A stretch of DNA of 64,000 nucleotides. It comes from Volvox africanus. Lineage: Eukaryota; Chlorophyta; Chlorophyceae; Chlamydomonadales; Volvocaceae. This document shows positions 1 to 12,900 of the stretch, piece after piece (position 1 is the first letter of the stretch; each line of letters begins with the position of its first letter). Location: NCBI GenBank assembly GCA_030268105.1, contig BSDZ01000079.1, forward strand, positions 3,601,501-3,665,500, in the 5' to 3' direction. Both the position numbers and the translations under genes were made by a program. The notes under the pieces were generated by a model. That model saw only the letters and a list, made by a program, of their open reading frames with translations, had not been told where the DNA came from and did no database searches.

Positions 1-256
1 TGGGAACTGCCCTTCAAAGGACGGCTCGCCCGGCTCTAGGAAGGGCCGTGTTAACAACTGCGAATGGGGTAAACGTGGCGCCATGGGGTTGAGAAAAGAA
101 AGCTGCAGTCAAAGCGAAAACCCCTCGACAGGGACAACAAGTATCCGTCCATAGGTTGTCCTGTGCGAATGCAGGCAACAATATGCAAAATCTGCTTCCC
201 GTATGTTTCAGTAGCATCTGAAATGATTCGAACGATGGAAATACAAAATTCCTTAC

Positions 257-844
257 CTTATCCACGATGAGTCCCGTGGCGCGAAGGGTCTGCAAGCAGC
301 CGCCTGAAATCGTTGCGATCCGCTCTCTCGGTAACTCAGCATCCCTATCTGGCTCTGCGGAGATACTGATGTTGGCATCGGCTTGCGCCGTGATGGCTCG
401 CACGGTCCGACCTCCAGCGCCAAGGATATAACCACAAACGCTAGATGGTAAGATAAGCTTCCACTGTGTGCTGACTCCCATGAAAACAGCTTCAAGAGGC
501 AATGGTCCAGGCATTCCAAGGCAGCCAGAAATTGCAAAAAGGGCCGTAATGCAGGAACCCAAGGTTCCTGTCAGCACCAGCACCCTATCTGGCGTGCCAG
601 GGTAGAGCTCATTCGGCCTTGAAAGTTGGATGCGGGCGCCACCTGAAAGAAACTGTAGCTGGTCGCGATTGTGTCCGCCTCTACCGATTATACTGCCCGC
701 CAGAGCGTTTGAGACGCAAAGCTTCATCAGTACCACTTGGCCGCCCAACTCATCCATAGAGCCATGGCGATAGCGCACTAGTGGTCCTGTCAGCACGTGC
801 TCGGTCACCACGGCTAGAGACTCAAAAGCCCAAGGCCCCAACAT
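257..844 (-). CDS. KH-domain RNA-binding protein, partial (one exon)
   Basis: This exon encodes two consecutive KH domains, so the product should bind single-stranded RNA (or DNA), probably in mRNA processing, stability or translation. The first KH loop reads GSIIGRGG and the second GYILGAGG, both matching the GxxG nucleic-acid loop. They are about 80 residues apart, as in PCBP/Nova-type tandem KH proteins. The open frame runs from an ATG at 844, but an acceptor-like CAG at 789-787 suggests the exon may start at 786, with earlier exons upstream. A clear donor (AAG|GTAAGG) ends the exon at 257. The frame continues into the intron and is not coding there. The remaining exons lie past the left edge, so the protein is incomplete. 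No subfamily can be assigned. Confidence 0.8.
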
Positions 845-1820
845 CGGCTACTAGCCTGGCCCCCCGCCCGAGCTCGACGCCCTCCAGATCATGCGCGCCT
901 TGTCTGCCAGGCAGTAAGAGCTGCAAGGCGATATGCACAGCTGACCTGGAGTGTCTCGTTCAAACCTGGGATCGAAGGCGGCGTTAGGTAAGAGAGGATG
1001 GGCCCTGCACCGATTCGCACAATTAACACACCTTCGTGCGGGCTGAGGCGTTTCAATCTGCCTCAGCCGCGCAACCGGCGCTGCGGAGTTGCCTCTTTGC
1101 GAACGAACTCAATTTAGCACCCCCAACAATTAATTAATCCCGTCTTTTTGCCCTAAATATTAAGGTAATACAAACATATATGATTATCTTGGATGCGTAT
1201 TTGAATCAAGTTGGCTAGGAGCACACGAGATGGTCAAGCAGCTTTTTGTTGTACCGCATTCCGGTTATTGCTGAGGGTGAACCCACATCAATCATTAGAC
1301 TCTTACCTTGTGACTTCGAATTATATTAGCAACCGGAACTGAAAAGGCCTCCTTTTATGTTTGCCGTATGCTAACCCACCGTCACGTCGCAATTTCCATA
1401 ATTCTGCAACCGCATATACTTGTTTCTCTCCAGCCTACAATTATATATAAATAATACCTATAAAAAATCTCAATCTGAGGTCCTTTTCCGAGCCGGATAC
1501 GTCAGGAATTTTGCACTCAACAAGTTGGCCAATACCATGCCGCGATAAAAATCCTACATGTACGTATCCATTTATTTTTTATTTTTCATAGTTTTTCAAC
1601 GTCCAAATTCTGAGACTTAAGCCGGTCACCTGTCTGACGCATAACTGAAATAACATCAAATCGATAGCCAAATATAAGATTTTTTTATGGCATTGAAGGA
1701 AAAGTTTTACTCAACAGAGTGAGCTCCGTGACAAACGGCCATACAGTTGCCCGTGCAAAACACGACAGCTCTGTCAGCACCACCAAAAGATGTTGTCTTT
1801 TACATTACACTTGTATTAGG
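845..1820. other. Non-coding stretch, AT-rich in the middle
   Basis: No reading frame with coding character was seen. The stretch at about 1120-1700 is AT-rich with runs of A and T. It could hold upstream exons or the leader of the KH gene, or the 3' region of the possible gene at 1821-2463, but nothing specific is visible. Confidence 0.4.
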
Positions 1821-2463
1821 CTAATGTGGAGACGGAAAGTAGCCATGTAGTTCAGGCACGCTGCTCTTATAGGCAACAGCTTCGGCACCTTCCGAGCTCT
1901 GGCCAACCCGCAAACTTGCTACATCGCCAGCGGAATGGTACCCAGACTGAAGGCGAAACATAACTCCGATTGCGTAGATATTTTCTGTAACGTAAAATTG
2001 TGTGTATAAGGCTACATGTTGCACCCACCAATTGTTTTGCCTCGGACATTATTTGAATACTGCAAGAAATGACCAAAATAAGCAATGGGCTGGCAAAAAT
2101 CGACCGTTTGCCTGACGAAGCCCTTCACTGCAGCATTTATGTTAAGGTATTTATCTTCCGTTCTGATAGTTGTCTAGCATTTGGTACATCAGTTTTTTCA
2201 TTCTCATTCCTGGGCTGCATGCAGAACGTTACTTAAGCACCCACCCAAAGCCCACCGAATGTCGGTTACTCCCATCCTCTCATTGCCTGAAGAAGAGCAC
2301 CCTATGCATATGCAAACCCCAGCACGTACTTTTCCGGAACGCCCTGACTTTCGCGCATTACCGTGAGTTCGTCTTGACCAACAATTCCACCAAATGCATA
2401 AGCGACCGTTTGAAACATGGTTCCGTGCGAGGCAAGATTGTGGCAAGCGTAGAAGACCACCAT
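1821..2463 (-). CDS. Possible small three-exon gene, function unknown
   Basis: Three minus-strand segments join with consistent intron phases: 2463-2362 (starts ATG, ends at ACG|GTAATG), 2059-2029 (after TTGCAG, ends at TTG|GTGGGT) and 1984-1821 (after TTACAG, ends TAG). The model gives 98 residues with a balanced amino-acid composition, unlike the shadow frames nearby. No domain is recognised and no homolog is recalled. The middle exon is only 31 nt, and an alternative donor (AAAA|GTACGT) exists in exon 1, so the structure is uncertain. Earlier exons may exist upstream. The segments could also be 5' exons of the KH gene, which lies downstream on the same strand, although the in-frame stop at 1821 argues against that. 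Confidence 0.3.
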
Positions 2464-3222
2464 CTGCGCTGCGCTCTTGTGTCATTTTTCCTAAGGCACT
2501 CCAGCATTACTACCGCGGCGCCAGGAAAGTACCAGGACGAATAATGTTGCTCTATGGCAACAGCCCATGCATCTGCATTATATTTCTCACCCTATCTACC
2601 TAGCCTTTCGTTTGGCTCCCTCGCAGCACGGGACGCGACGAGCAATTCGCTCCTCTATTTCCCACAAAATGCCTCTCGACAGATAGACGCGTCGCTGCCC
2701 TCCGCGCGCGCCACCCTTTCCGAGCTCCCGTTCATACGTTATTCCTCAATTACAATACGATACCTATCTGTTCAAGCCGCCTACGGTACATTCCGACATT
2801 GCTCGCCCTCGCTATGCAACCGCTTCCGCTTCCTTTCGTCGCTTTCGTCCCGACTTTCGGGACTGCCAACTCCCGATCTAATGCGCACTCATTCCGGCCA
2901 CTCCGTTGCTACCACCTCCCTTGCACAGACCTCTTCTCTCTCTCCCCCTCTGCCATTTTAATGAATGATCACGTAGCCCGGGAACCGAAGAAGCAGCGAG
3001 TCCTTACCCATGCACGCCTCTATGGCTGTGGTCAACCACAGCTCCCAACCAATTAGTACTTGATACGTAGGCGGGAAGGTCTCACCTTCATGCCCTGCCT
3101 GCTATCGCCTAGCGAATCGATGAAAGCGCAGTCGTCCAAAGCCATCAATACAGGTTGGGGTGCCGCCTCTTCCTGGCCCATCTCTAACCGCGCATCCCTG
3201 ATGCTGTGCCCTGAGGCCCCGC
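2464..3222. other. Intergenic, no gene seen
   Basis: C-rich on the plus strand with several short open frames that lack start context or splice support. It separates the possible small gene from the 3' end of the M41-like gene. Confidence 0.4.
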
Positions 3223-6139
3223 TTACCTCCCAGCGCCGCCGCCGCCAGCAGCAGCGACCGCTGGCTGGGCAGCTTCAATCGCTCGCACACACTCTGCCAC
3301 GCTGGCGCCGCTGCGCATGGCCTCCACCAGTGCCCGGTGCTCCGCCGCATGGGACCGCAGCAGGCCCGCAGCACTCCACACTGCCCACCGCGTCACGTTC
3401 TGTTGCTGCGCATCGCTGAGGCGGGTGCGGGAGCGCAGCAGTAGGCGCTGCAGGTCCGTGAGATCGGCCGTCTGGCCCATCACCTGCGTTCGAGCCGTCA
3501 ATACCGTTGAGAGACCGTTAACGAATCACACAGGGCCACCCTCGTCCGTTAGCTTAGCCCGTATGAGAATCCGTGCGCCGCCCTCAGGATGAAAGAGCGG
3601 CTTCAGCTTGTGTAAAGATACAGCACGTAAAGTTCGGATCGGATGCGATTGTCATGTCATGAGTTATAACCAATTGCTGCCCCATGGCCGGCGGGATGCA
3701 AGTAACACGTCATCAATAACGGCGGGCAATCGCGTGCGGGTATGAGAGGGTTGGGTACTTTTGGGACAGCAGCTAGCCATCTATAGGCCCGACCCATCGC
3801 GTTTCAAGCAGGCGCGGCGAACGTACGACACGCTTTACACGTACCTCTTCGTAGTCACGGCCCTCGGCTGCAATACCCGCCACTGCAACCAGCGCCAGAG
3901 CATCAATTTCTTCATCCGTGAGGGTGCGCTCGATGATCCGCTGTGAAAGCAACGGAAAGACGACGACAGAACCCATATACGTAATTCATGAAGACAAAAG
4001 CTGCGCGGGGTTCTCAGTACAATGGGAACGGCCCAAAATAATACTGCGCGCAAGCCTTCAACGCGATTAAGTCGAGAACCGGCACCGTAAGGACAATCAC
4101 CGTAAGTGATTGTTGATGCGCCAGATAGTGCCAGGTAATGCCACTCCCTGCCTTTTTCGCGTCGTCATGCGTGCGTGAGCACACACCTGCTGGATCTTAG
4201 CCTCCGCAAACTCCGTGTGCTCCCTACCTAGCTCCACACTGTACCCCGTGATCGGCACCCCGAGAAGGTACCCCAACAGGAAGTGAGCCGCCTCATGTTT
4301 AAGTACCCGGTCCTGACGGCACGAGCAGGAAAACGATTGGAAGACATGGAAAGGGAGCAGCCTGGGTAACCGAGAAGACACGCGTGTACGTTTTTTGGAG
4401 GGGAGAGAGGAGGAAATGGAGGAAATGGATATAAAAAAGTCCGCGGCAACAATAAACACTTGATGCTAAATCGGATATCCCGAGGATCATCATAGTCCGG
4501 TTAGCTAGCTAGTCAATCGTCATTTCATTTTCCCTTCCCCAACACCCTACCTTCCCTTCCCCATATTCCCGCTTGCCCCATTAGCCAACCCGCTCTCATT
4601 CGACATCCTTTGCGGTAGGTCTCACACCTTGTAGTCCGGGAAGACTTGGCTGAACTTATCAATGATCACCGCGAGCAGCCCGGGCGCCGTGGAGCCCACT
4701 GCCAGCACCGCCAGCGTAATACCGCCTATAAGGTAGGACGAGAAAAAGCCCCAGTCGCCGGGCAGCTGACCCGCCAGGACCGCCAAGACGCTGGTGGAGG
4801 CTGGCGAGCGGGACGAAGGGATAAAAAGAACGGTAGGGATTTGTTACGCGTTGGAGGAGGAGACTGAGCGAAGAAGGGGTTGGCGAAAGGCCCCCGGAGA
4901 CGGGATCAAGGCGAGGTGGACACGGGGCGAACAAATGGGGGGAGAGGGCGGAAGGAGAGGCGGGATGAGGCGGGAGTGTAAAAAAGGCTGGATTCAAGAT
5001 GAAAAGGTTCGCTCTAGTCCAGGAAGCCGCCACGAGGAAGCTTGCGTGAGAGCGGCGGTAAATATTTGACGGATCGGCTGTTGAAACCCGGAAAAACAAT
5101 CACGATCACGAAGAGCGGCGTTGGGTGTGCTATGATGCGGGCTTGGAGTTGAAGTATGCGTCCACAGGCCATCTGACGGGAAGTGGCTGGCACCGGAATT
5201 TCGAGTTGGGAAACAGACCAAGGCTGGCTCAGAATTAGAGTTGGGGGCCGTACGAGTGTGGGCCATACCCGCAGGCACGGAGGCTTCGGTGACAATGTGG
5301 GTCGCGTAGCACACGCCACCGCACCGGGAATACCGAATGGCACAGTCTGTTGCTGTGGCTGCCGCTTTGGACTGATTAGGCGGAAAGCAGTATGGAGTTT
5401 TGCCAGAAGCCCCACCCAGCACCGGACGGGGCCTGCTGAAGCAGGCGCTTGTTGCTCAAGCCGCGAAGCAACCGTGCGGTATCAAAAGTCAGCGCTAGAT
5501 TCCGTTAATACTGATAACGAGCACGCTGCATAGCGGTCCATAGTTGGCATTGCTAACGGCGGAGGACAGCGAAGAGACGTGTCGTTCTTCCACAGCAGCA
5601 GCAGGGGCGTCACAAGGGCCTCGACAAGTTGGTCGCGCACAGGCCCTAGTCATCACCTCCTATATCACACACATGCACAGGACTAGTGGCTGGAAGACGA
5701 GAAAGAACAGGCACTCACCCACAACTGAGAACAAGAAGGCAGCATCGTTGCGGACGGAAGGGACTGCGATCTTGTCAGGGTTCTTAATACCTACCTGGGG
5801 ACAGCCGGCAGGGGGCCAGGGAAGGGCCATTAGGACGGCAACTGCAGTGAAAGCCGGGAGGGCAAACACGCGATGTCATTGGTTCTTTTCATTTAGCCTT
5901 CAAAATCGCGGTCATCCACTGAAGGACGATGTGTGATCGGGTCCTACCTGGCGGAGCTCCCCAATGAAGACGTTGCGCCGCCGTAAGGCATCTGTTGCCA
6001 CAGAGCCCCACTTAGGTGTCACACCGGCAGACTTAAGCTGTTCGTAAGAGGTCAGCACGGGGCCACTGAACTCCACTCGCTGCGAGGAGAAGGTTTTGGG
6101 GGGGATTGCCAGACGGAAGAGGTGAAGATGGGGCTTCAT
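3223..6139 (-). CDS. FtsH-like M41-peptidase-fold membrane protein without AAA domain, probably plastid
   Basis: Six exons join in phase: 6139-5948, 5794-5719, 4800-4628, 4312-4187, 3940-3845 and 3483-3223, giving 307 residues. The protein resembles a plant family of FtsH-like 'stress regulated' proteins (Arabidopsis At5g27290 group, from memory). Conserved segments include the PKWGS motif, the GQLPGDWGFF segment and QQQNxTRWAV. Two hydrophobic stretches (about residues 82-100 and 109-135) look like membrane spans. They are followed by HEAAH (153-157), the HExxH zinc motif of peptidase M41, and an Asp at 231 in a DLxxLQ context resembling the third M41 zinc ligand. There is no AAA ATPase module, so it is not a canonical FtsH; proteolytic activity is unproven. 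The stop TAA overlaps a donor-like AG|GTAAGC, so a further exon is possible. Large open frames at 4994-5422 lie in intron 2. Confidence 0.85.
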
Positions 6140-6999
6140 GGATGCGGTTAAGAAGCTTTCGGATGGGGAGGGCTAGATAGCGGGGTTCGATGAAGGTATA
6201 TATGGCTTAGTCGTCCTCGCCGACGGACACAACAATACCCCTTACCCCCCAAATACAATGTTTGCGCACATGCAAACATTGTATGCTTGAGGAAATGAGA
6301 TGTTGCAGGGGCAAAGGACGCCACTACCCAATTTTTCATAAGGGATATCGATTATTCATTAACTCAGATAGCGCAATCCTTGTATGGATTCTCAGGTAGT
6401 TAAGTTTGGGTCGACGTGAGGTCGCTCGTCTACCACAATTCCGTGTCTATCGCACCATGGCCGCAGGCGCTCGCCGTAGGTTATCACAGGTAGTATTAAG
6501 TTCAGTGTATAAATTCCTTGAGTCAGCTGTTGGTGTCTTCATGCTTGTATTTGCTTCGGCCCGAATCCGCAAACGAGCGTTAGGGAGTGGTCGGCAAATG
6601 GTTGATTTCACCACTGGTCCATTCGCTTTCCCATGATCAAATAAACCCCGAGCCCCAGCTATAAGCTGTGGATGAATCATGTTTAGATACGCACACACTC
6701 TTGTCAAGATAGGATGTCTCTAGCTTTTAACAGCCTCAAAGAAAAATAAATCAGTTCATACAACAGAGAATGAAGTTACTGCGGATATTTGAGAAGCAAT
6801 GGAGGCCAATCGACGCGGAATGAGTTGGAATTGACATGTAAAGTACGGCATGTCGTAAGCTGCATAGTCGTTTTCCTCTCGGACAGGAATAGAAGTTCGT
6901 TTACGTGCACAAATTTACAAGTTGTGGGTACAAATTATGCATCTACGTTGCTTGCTTATTTAATCATTTTCAGGGGGGTAAGCTTACTGTGCCGGGACT
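6140..6999. promoter_or_regulatory. Divergent upstream region of the M41-like and TMEM135-like genes
   Basis: This ~860-bp stretch lies between two start codons pointing away from each other, so it should contain both promoters. It is AT-richer than the flanking exons. No TATA box or other element can be assigned with confidence. An upstream non-coding exon of either gene may be present. Confidence 0.35.
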
Positions 7000-9900
7000 A
7001 TGCGCGGCGACTCTGAGAACCCTGGGCATTATTACAGGCCTCATAATAGACAGCTACCTGGAGATGAAATGGATGCCAGCTTCAGCGAGCGGGGTATGTT
7101 TGAGGAGCTGGAGATGCTTGCGAGGACGCCGGAATTGAGGCGCGCCTGGGACCGCGTGCGAACAGCCGCAATTCGTGGTGCAGCTTCTGGGATACTGATC
7201 AAAGGCGGTCTTCATACTCTCACTTTTGTGATGTATCTGTTGTCGCGAATCCGAGGCAAGGGTCGTCAACGCTTAACGACACTGGCCGACGTACTACGCG
7301 ACACGGTGCTGCATACGTGCTTCCTGGCAGCCATCGGCTCATCATATACCGCCGTGGACGAGGGCATTGCACTCGTTTTCGGAAAAGCCAGGTCAGCTTT
7401 GGGGCGCAGGGACGACACTTTGCCACACCACGCCATCAGCATGTGTCGGGAGGCCCTGCCGGTCACCTGTCGAGTCTCATGTAACTCCCCTTTTTAATAA
7501 TCCACACGTGATGCACTCTCCGTTGGCGTTTGGCGAATGCTGCAGATTATGTGTGTGTGTCTGTGGAGGGTGGGACTTTTCCCTTAACTCGTGGCAATGA
7601 TGAAGGTAGTTAACCTTAACAATCTCTTTCTTCTTCAAGGAACTCAGCATGTCCTTGTGTACGTGCTTTAGATATCTTCGAGCTGCCTGGTTCTTACCCG
7701 CTTCCAAATGGGCTGCAACAGGCGGGAAGGAGCATTTCATTGATTCCGTCCATTCCAGGAATCTCTCTCTGAGGAACCCATTTTCAGGGCCTAGACTATC
7801 TCTCCGTTCACTGCTTTTGGATTCCTCCAATTCATTGCACGCTCAATGCTTCTTTCTTTCCGGCCTGTTGGCGCCCCTGCAGCACCCAGCGGTGGCGTGC
7901 CCTGGTGGCGGGCTTCATTGCGGGACAGTCCCTTCGCATTACCGGGTACGATCCATAACCGCGCCTCGCAGTGAAGCTCATGCCGTTTCCGTTTGCCTGA
8001 AAGGGCCGGCTGTGTGTACGGCCGCTTAATGCCTCCTCCGCTGCCTCTTTTTAGACACGAATCTACACCGCCACCATCACCACCATCACCAGTGCCAGCA
8101 GCTGCAGTGGCAGCTGCTGTTGCTGGCCCCGGCAGACTCGGCCTGTGAGGCCACAGAGCGTAGCTGAGGTGTAGCCTCAGCCGCAACACCGAGTTGGAGT
8201 TTTCATCCATTCGGTTACCATGGCCCGTCCAAAATTATTGAAATGGTGCCCAGTACCCATAGCAAACCGCAAGCAGACCTGTTACACGCTTGATCCATTC
8301 TCTGATTCTTATCTATAATATTTCTAATCTCTGATATTAGTATCTTCTCCTTCCGCTATTTTTTCCTCCCTGGCCGTGTTGAACAATACGGCAGGTCCAA
8401 CCGGCGGCACTACAGCCTGGCGACGTACATCCTCTTGCGGGGCCTTACGTTGTTGGTGCGCACGGGCAACAAACCCAGGTAGGGCCCTCCTTGGCTTTTA
8501 ACGTGAGGTCGGAGGATGGGATATATGTCCGTCTTTGTGTTTTTGTGACGGTATATGCCGGCGGTCTTGAGGGCGGGTTCGGGCCGTGAATGTCAATGTG
8601 AGTGTGGTGGGTCAGTGATGTGGGTCACTCGGAACCCGGCCTGCATGATGAATCAGCGATTTTCCAGCACTTCAGACAATCGAGTGGGATCTTATCAAGC
8701 CTTTATCTCTATCGGGCTTATCGTGTGATACACACGTTCCATGGGCCAAAAGTCGCATGGACCACCGACGGGTCGTGTTGGCTGGTCTTGCCGGTCTTGC
8801 TGCCACCTCGTGTCAAAATCTCCGTTTTCCCTTTCCGGCTTGCATTCCCGCGCGATCTCGCCCTGCCAGTGCGCCCCCTGCGCTACGTGCACTGCTGCGC
8901 CCAACTCGCTTTCAGCATGGTGACACCCTGTTGATGTGCGTGGCGGCCAGCCAGATCCTTTACTCCTTCATCATGGCGCCCTCCACACTGCCTCCTACCT
9001 ATGTGCGTTTCATCATGCGCATGGGCGGAAAAGAGCCGGCGGTGTGGGCGGCGATACGGGTGAGAGGGGACGAAAGCGGAGAGGAGGGATGGGGGGATGA
9101 GGTACCAGAATGAGGCTCTGAGGCAGGGCGCACAGCCGGGCCGGGTGGTGCGAGTGGCAGCCGCCGGGAAGGGGAAAAGCTGGCTCAGGGCCGTGGCAAT
9201 TTAAGAGTCCAACGGCAGCTCCTCTTCGCCTTTGAGCACGCGGAGGAGCACGATGTATAAGATGGCGGGTGGTATTGATTGGAGTGGATTGGGTGAGTCA
9301 CTTTATTTACATATGTATATATGTCTTGCTGTACATATATACCATCAGGCTACCTTAATACAAACTTGTACTATCCCACGCGCCCTCGTTAACAAAGGTT
9401 AAGATTTCGGTGCTTCCCTTCTTTTCCCAGGAACACGCGATGCGCAATGCTCTGGGCCTGGCCCCAGGACCGTTGCGGGCGCTACAGGGCACACCCCTGG
9501 CCCACCTTAACGCCCGGCCCGGCCGTCTCCGCCGCACACCATGCGAGTTCTTCCACCCTGGACAGAGCTGTGCGGCTCATGCCTTGTCCACGCTGCCGCA
9601 GGTACATGTGAAGTTGCGGGCATTTATTTGAGCGGGCGAGTGGGCGAGGACCCGCCATGTGAACGGGGTGTGGGCTGGTGACGAGACAGAACGGGATTGT
9701 AAGGGCTATGGGCCCAAACCCATAGCCGCAGTAATGTTCTGCGCGTGTTGATCTCATGGGATTTTGGCCGACTGTTCCGACCTTTGCCTACTACCCGGGA
9801 CAGGCCCTATGCATACCCTTCCTCGCCCTCAAAATCCCACCCAAGGCGTACAGCACGTCTTTGGCGGTCTACGTGCCATTTTACCTGGTGTCCTCGGTGC

Positions 9901-12900
9901 TGGTCCACCGCACGGCGTTGCTCGCCCGGCCCCGTGAGCTATTGCCCAAGATGGCACTGGCGGTGTTGCGTTCCTCGGCGTTCTTGTCAGCCTACATCGC
10001 GGCGGCGTTTGGAGGTAAGATTCTTTGGGGGTAAGCTCGGCGGACGGGGGAAACGTTTGGATCTGTCTCAGGAGGTTTCGGGAGGGCATTTGAAAACGGT
10101 TGGACATTTAGAGGAGTGAGTGGAGCTGAAAAACACGTAAAGGTCAGGGGGCCTTGCAGCCACCTGTGTGTGTTTCCTACGGGGGCCTCCTGTAAAATAC
10201 CGGGATCAGTTCAAGCTATAAACCTGGATGGGAGAAGCGATAGAGCAAATGATAGGACAAGGACATAATGAATGAATTTTGAAATTTGCTTGGTGAGCAA
10301 ATACATGTTTGCAGCCGCATAGTGTTCAACTCCGGGTTTCTGATAATTAAAATTCGTATCTGTCGGTGTGCTGACACCGTTTTGGTTTTGCACACCGGGT
10401 TATTGGCCACCATCTCAATCGCCCCATCCCAAGCCCCAAACTACCCATCCGCTTGACTGACCTCTACCCTCCAGGTGCCTGTGCGGGCTTCTGCGTATCG
10501 GGCACCAACACGGGGGCCGTCGTTGCAGGCAGCGTGTGGGCGGGCGGCCTGGCGACGGTGCTGGAGAAGAAGAGTCGCCGAATGGAACTGGCCATGTACT
10601 GCGCGGCCAGGGCGCTGGAAGCCTTTATTCGGTTTGTAGGGAGTCTCACCTTGGCGACCGTCTTCCTTTTCTGTATTGCTTTAAACAATCCCCACACCAC
10701 ATCACCACCACCACCACCACACACATACACATTCATTCACAGACGGTACGGCTTTGTCCATGTTCCCCGTTTTGCTCTTTGTCAGCCGTTCAGCATGGCA
10801 CCTTGTCCCCCATATCGCGCAGGTGCTGCTGGCTATGGGGCTCCGACGTCGGTTCAGGGCCCGACGGCCGCCCTTCTAAAGGATTGGCAGCGCCGGGATC
10901 CTCGGCGCTGGCGCTAAGGAGGCCGCTGCCGCAGCCGGGGGCTTTTGGCATTCGCCCGGCTTCAAAACCATCCACAGCAGCGGCTGGCGCCGGTGGCGGC
11001 GGCCTGCGCCTGGACGTGCTGATGTTTAGCCTGGGTTGCGGCGCCATCATGCACTGCTACAGCGACTCGTGGGGTCAGCACCGGGATGTGTTCCGCTCTA
11101 AGTACTTGAACGTGCTGGACTTCATCTTTGGAAATCAAGGTAGTGATAGAGGGGATTACTGAAAATATGCTTCTAGCTTCCCGGTGAGGCGGAGGTGAGG
11201 CGGCGACGAAGCGGTTTTCCCGTGCGCATGGGTCCCTAACCGGATTGTCTTCTTAAGCACCCATCTACCACCAACTAAGATCTTCTGGTGAGGAGGAAGA
11301 AGAAGCGGTCTACCTTCCTTGGGCGATTATTAACCAAGGACCATGAGATGAATTCTCACGGCACGGAGGCCATGGCAATCAATGACCTGACGTCTTCAAC
11401 ACATGAAGGGGATCTTCCGATTGGTCTTCGGGTTGCATCGCATACCCTGCATTCACCGTATCCGGTACCTGACCTGCCCCGATCGCGCTTCGGCGTTCCG
11501 GCTCTTACAGTTTCATTCTCCTCCCCTCTTCCCCCTGACACCAAGACCAGGTCTCATGTCTTCGCCTTCCGCCTGACACTTGCAAGAAGACACATACGCA
11601 GCTAGCCTTGAACTGCACTGAATTCGCGCGCAACCCGCCCGCACGCAGGGGTGCAGGAGGGCAGCATCTCCCACGTACCCACCAACCTGGAATTGGTGTC
11701 TACAGTGGGTCGCCGCCTGCGCACCATGTCGCGGGTGCTGTCCAACGGCGACAACTCCGCCTCTGCCGCCACCTTCTCGCCGCTGCCCCGCTCAACGGCG
11801 CACTCACAGGCAGACGGACTGAACAGTCCTGCCGCCGGTGCCGGTGCGTCAGCCGAGTCGAGCTTCGCCACCGTCGGGCACAACCACCACGGCGGCCACG
11901 GATATAGCCGCTACCTGCAGTTGCAGCAGCAGCGGCACCAGCAGCACCAGCAGGTACTGCAGCAGGTAGGGACAGGAAAGGGCAGCAGTGGAAGCGGCCT
12001 GGCAGAGCGTGGTACTGGCGGAGGAGGAGAAGGAGGCTCAACGTCGCACGGACGGCTTCACGGCTCGCTGTCATTGGGTGCCACGTCAGGCAAGGGTAAG
12101 CCCCCGGGGGCGCCGTCAGACAGCCGCAGCGGCAGCAATCCCGTCCTGTCGCTATCAGGCAAGCCTGCAGGGTCGGGTGAGTCGCCTTTGCCGTTTTGTG
12201 AGCTGGCGGTGGTTGTGCTTGAGGCCAAGGAGGAGGCAGAAGGGGAGGAGGTTGCAGGTGAGGCAACGCTTCATCCCCATATCGACCGGATGGGGGCGGA
12301 GGTGGGCACAGGATCGGCCGCTGCGGCCAATCCTGCCACGGCAGCGGCAGGGGCGACGGCGGGACGCAGCGCCGGTGGCAGTAGCAGTCATAGCAGTAGC
12401 GAGTGGGAGGATGTCTGGGCTTCAGCGACAGGAACATCGCCAAATGCTGCTGCGGCCCCCAATGCGATTCCTGCCGCTGCGACGGCGACGTCGCCACGGT
12501 GTCCATTGCCAGCGGCATCCTTGCAAGCGCAGGCACACGTGGCAGCGGCTACGGCCGTCACCATGCCACGCATCTCATCCGCACCGTTGGTTGGAGGCAA
12601 CAATGCCGTGCGCAAGAGCCCTTTCGTCGCGCCTCCATCCCAAGGTGCTCTGCTGTCTCCGGCCACCGCCGCCGCCATTGAAGCGCCAGCGCCGACCACA
12701 CTGAGCTGGGCAGCGAGGCTAATGGCGGGAGCGTTCCATCGATCTGCCAATGGTGCGCCGTCCTCAGGTAATGATGCCGTTGCCAACGGCTCGGCCATGC
12801 CGATGGTGGTGGGGGCAGTGCAACACGAGGGAGTCGCGTTGATGGCAGCCGGCGTTGGGGCAACTGCAAAGCATAATGGCGGTGATGCTGGTGGCAGCTT

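Noticed and set aside
4994..5422. Two overlapping minus-strand frames of 133 and 142 codons
   Set aside because: They lie in intron 2 of the M41-like gene; the family sequence continues directly from 5719 to 4800 (VVASTSVLAVLAGQLPGDWG).
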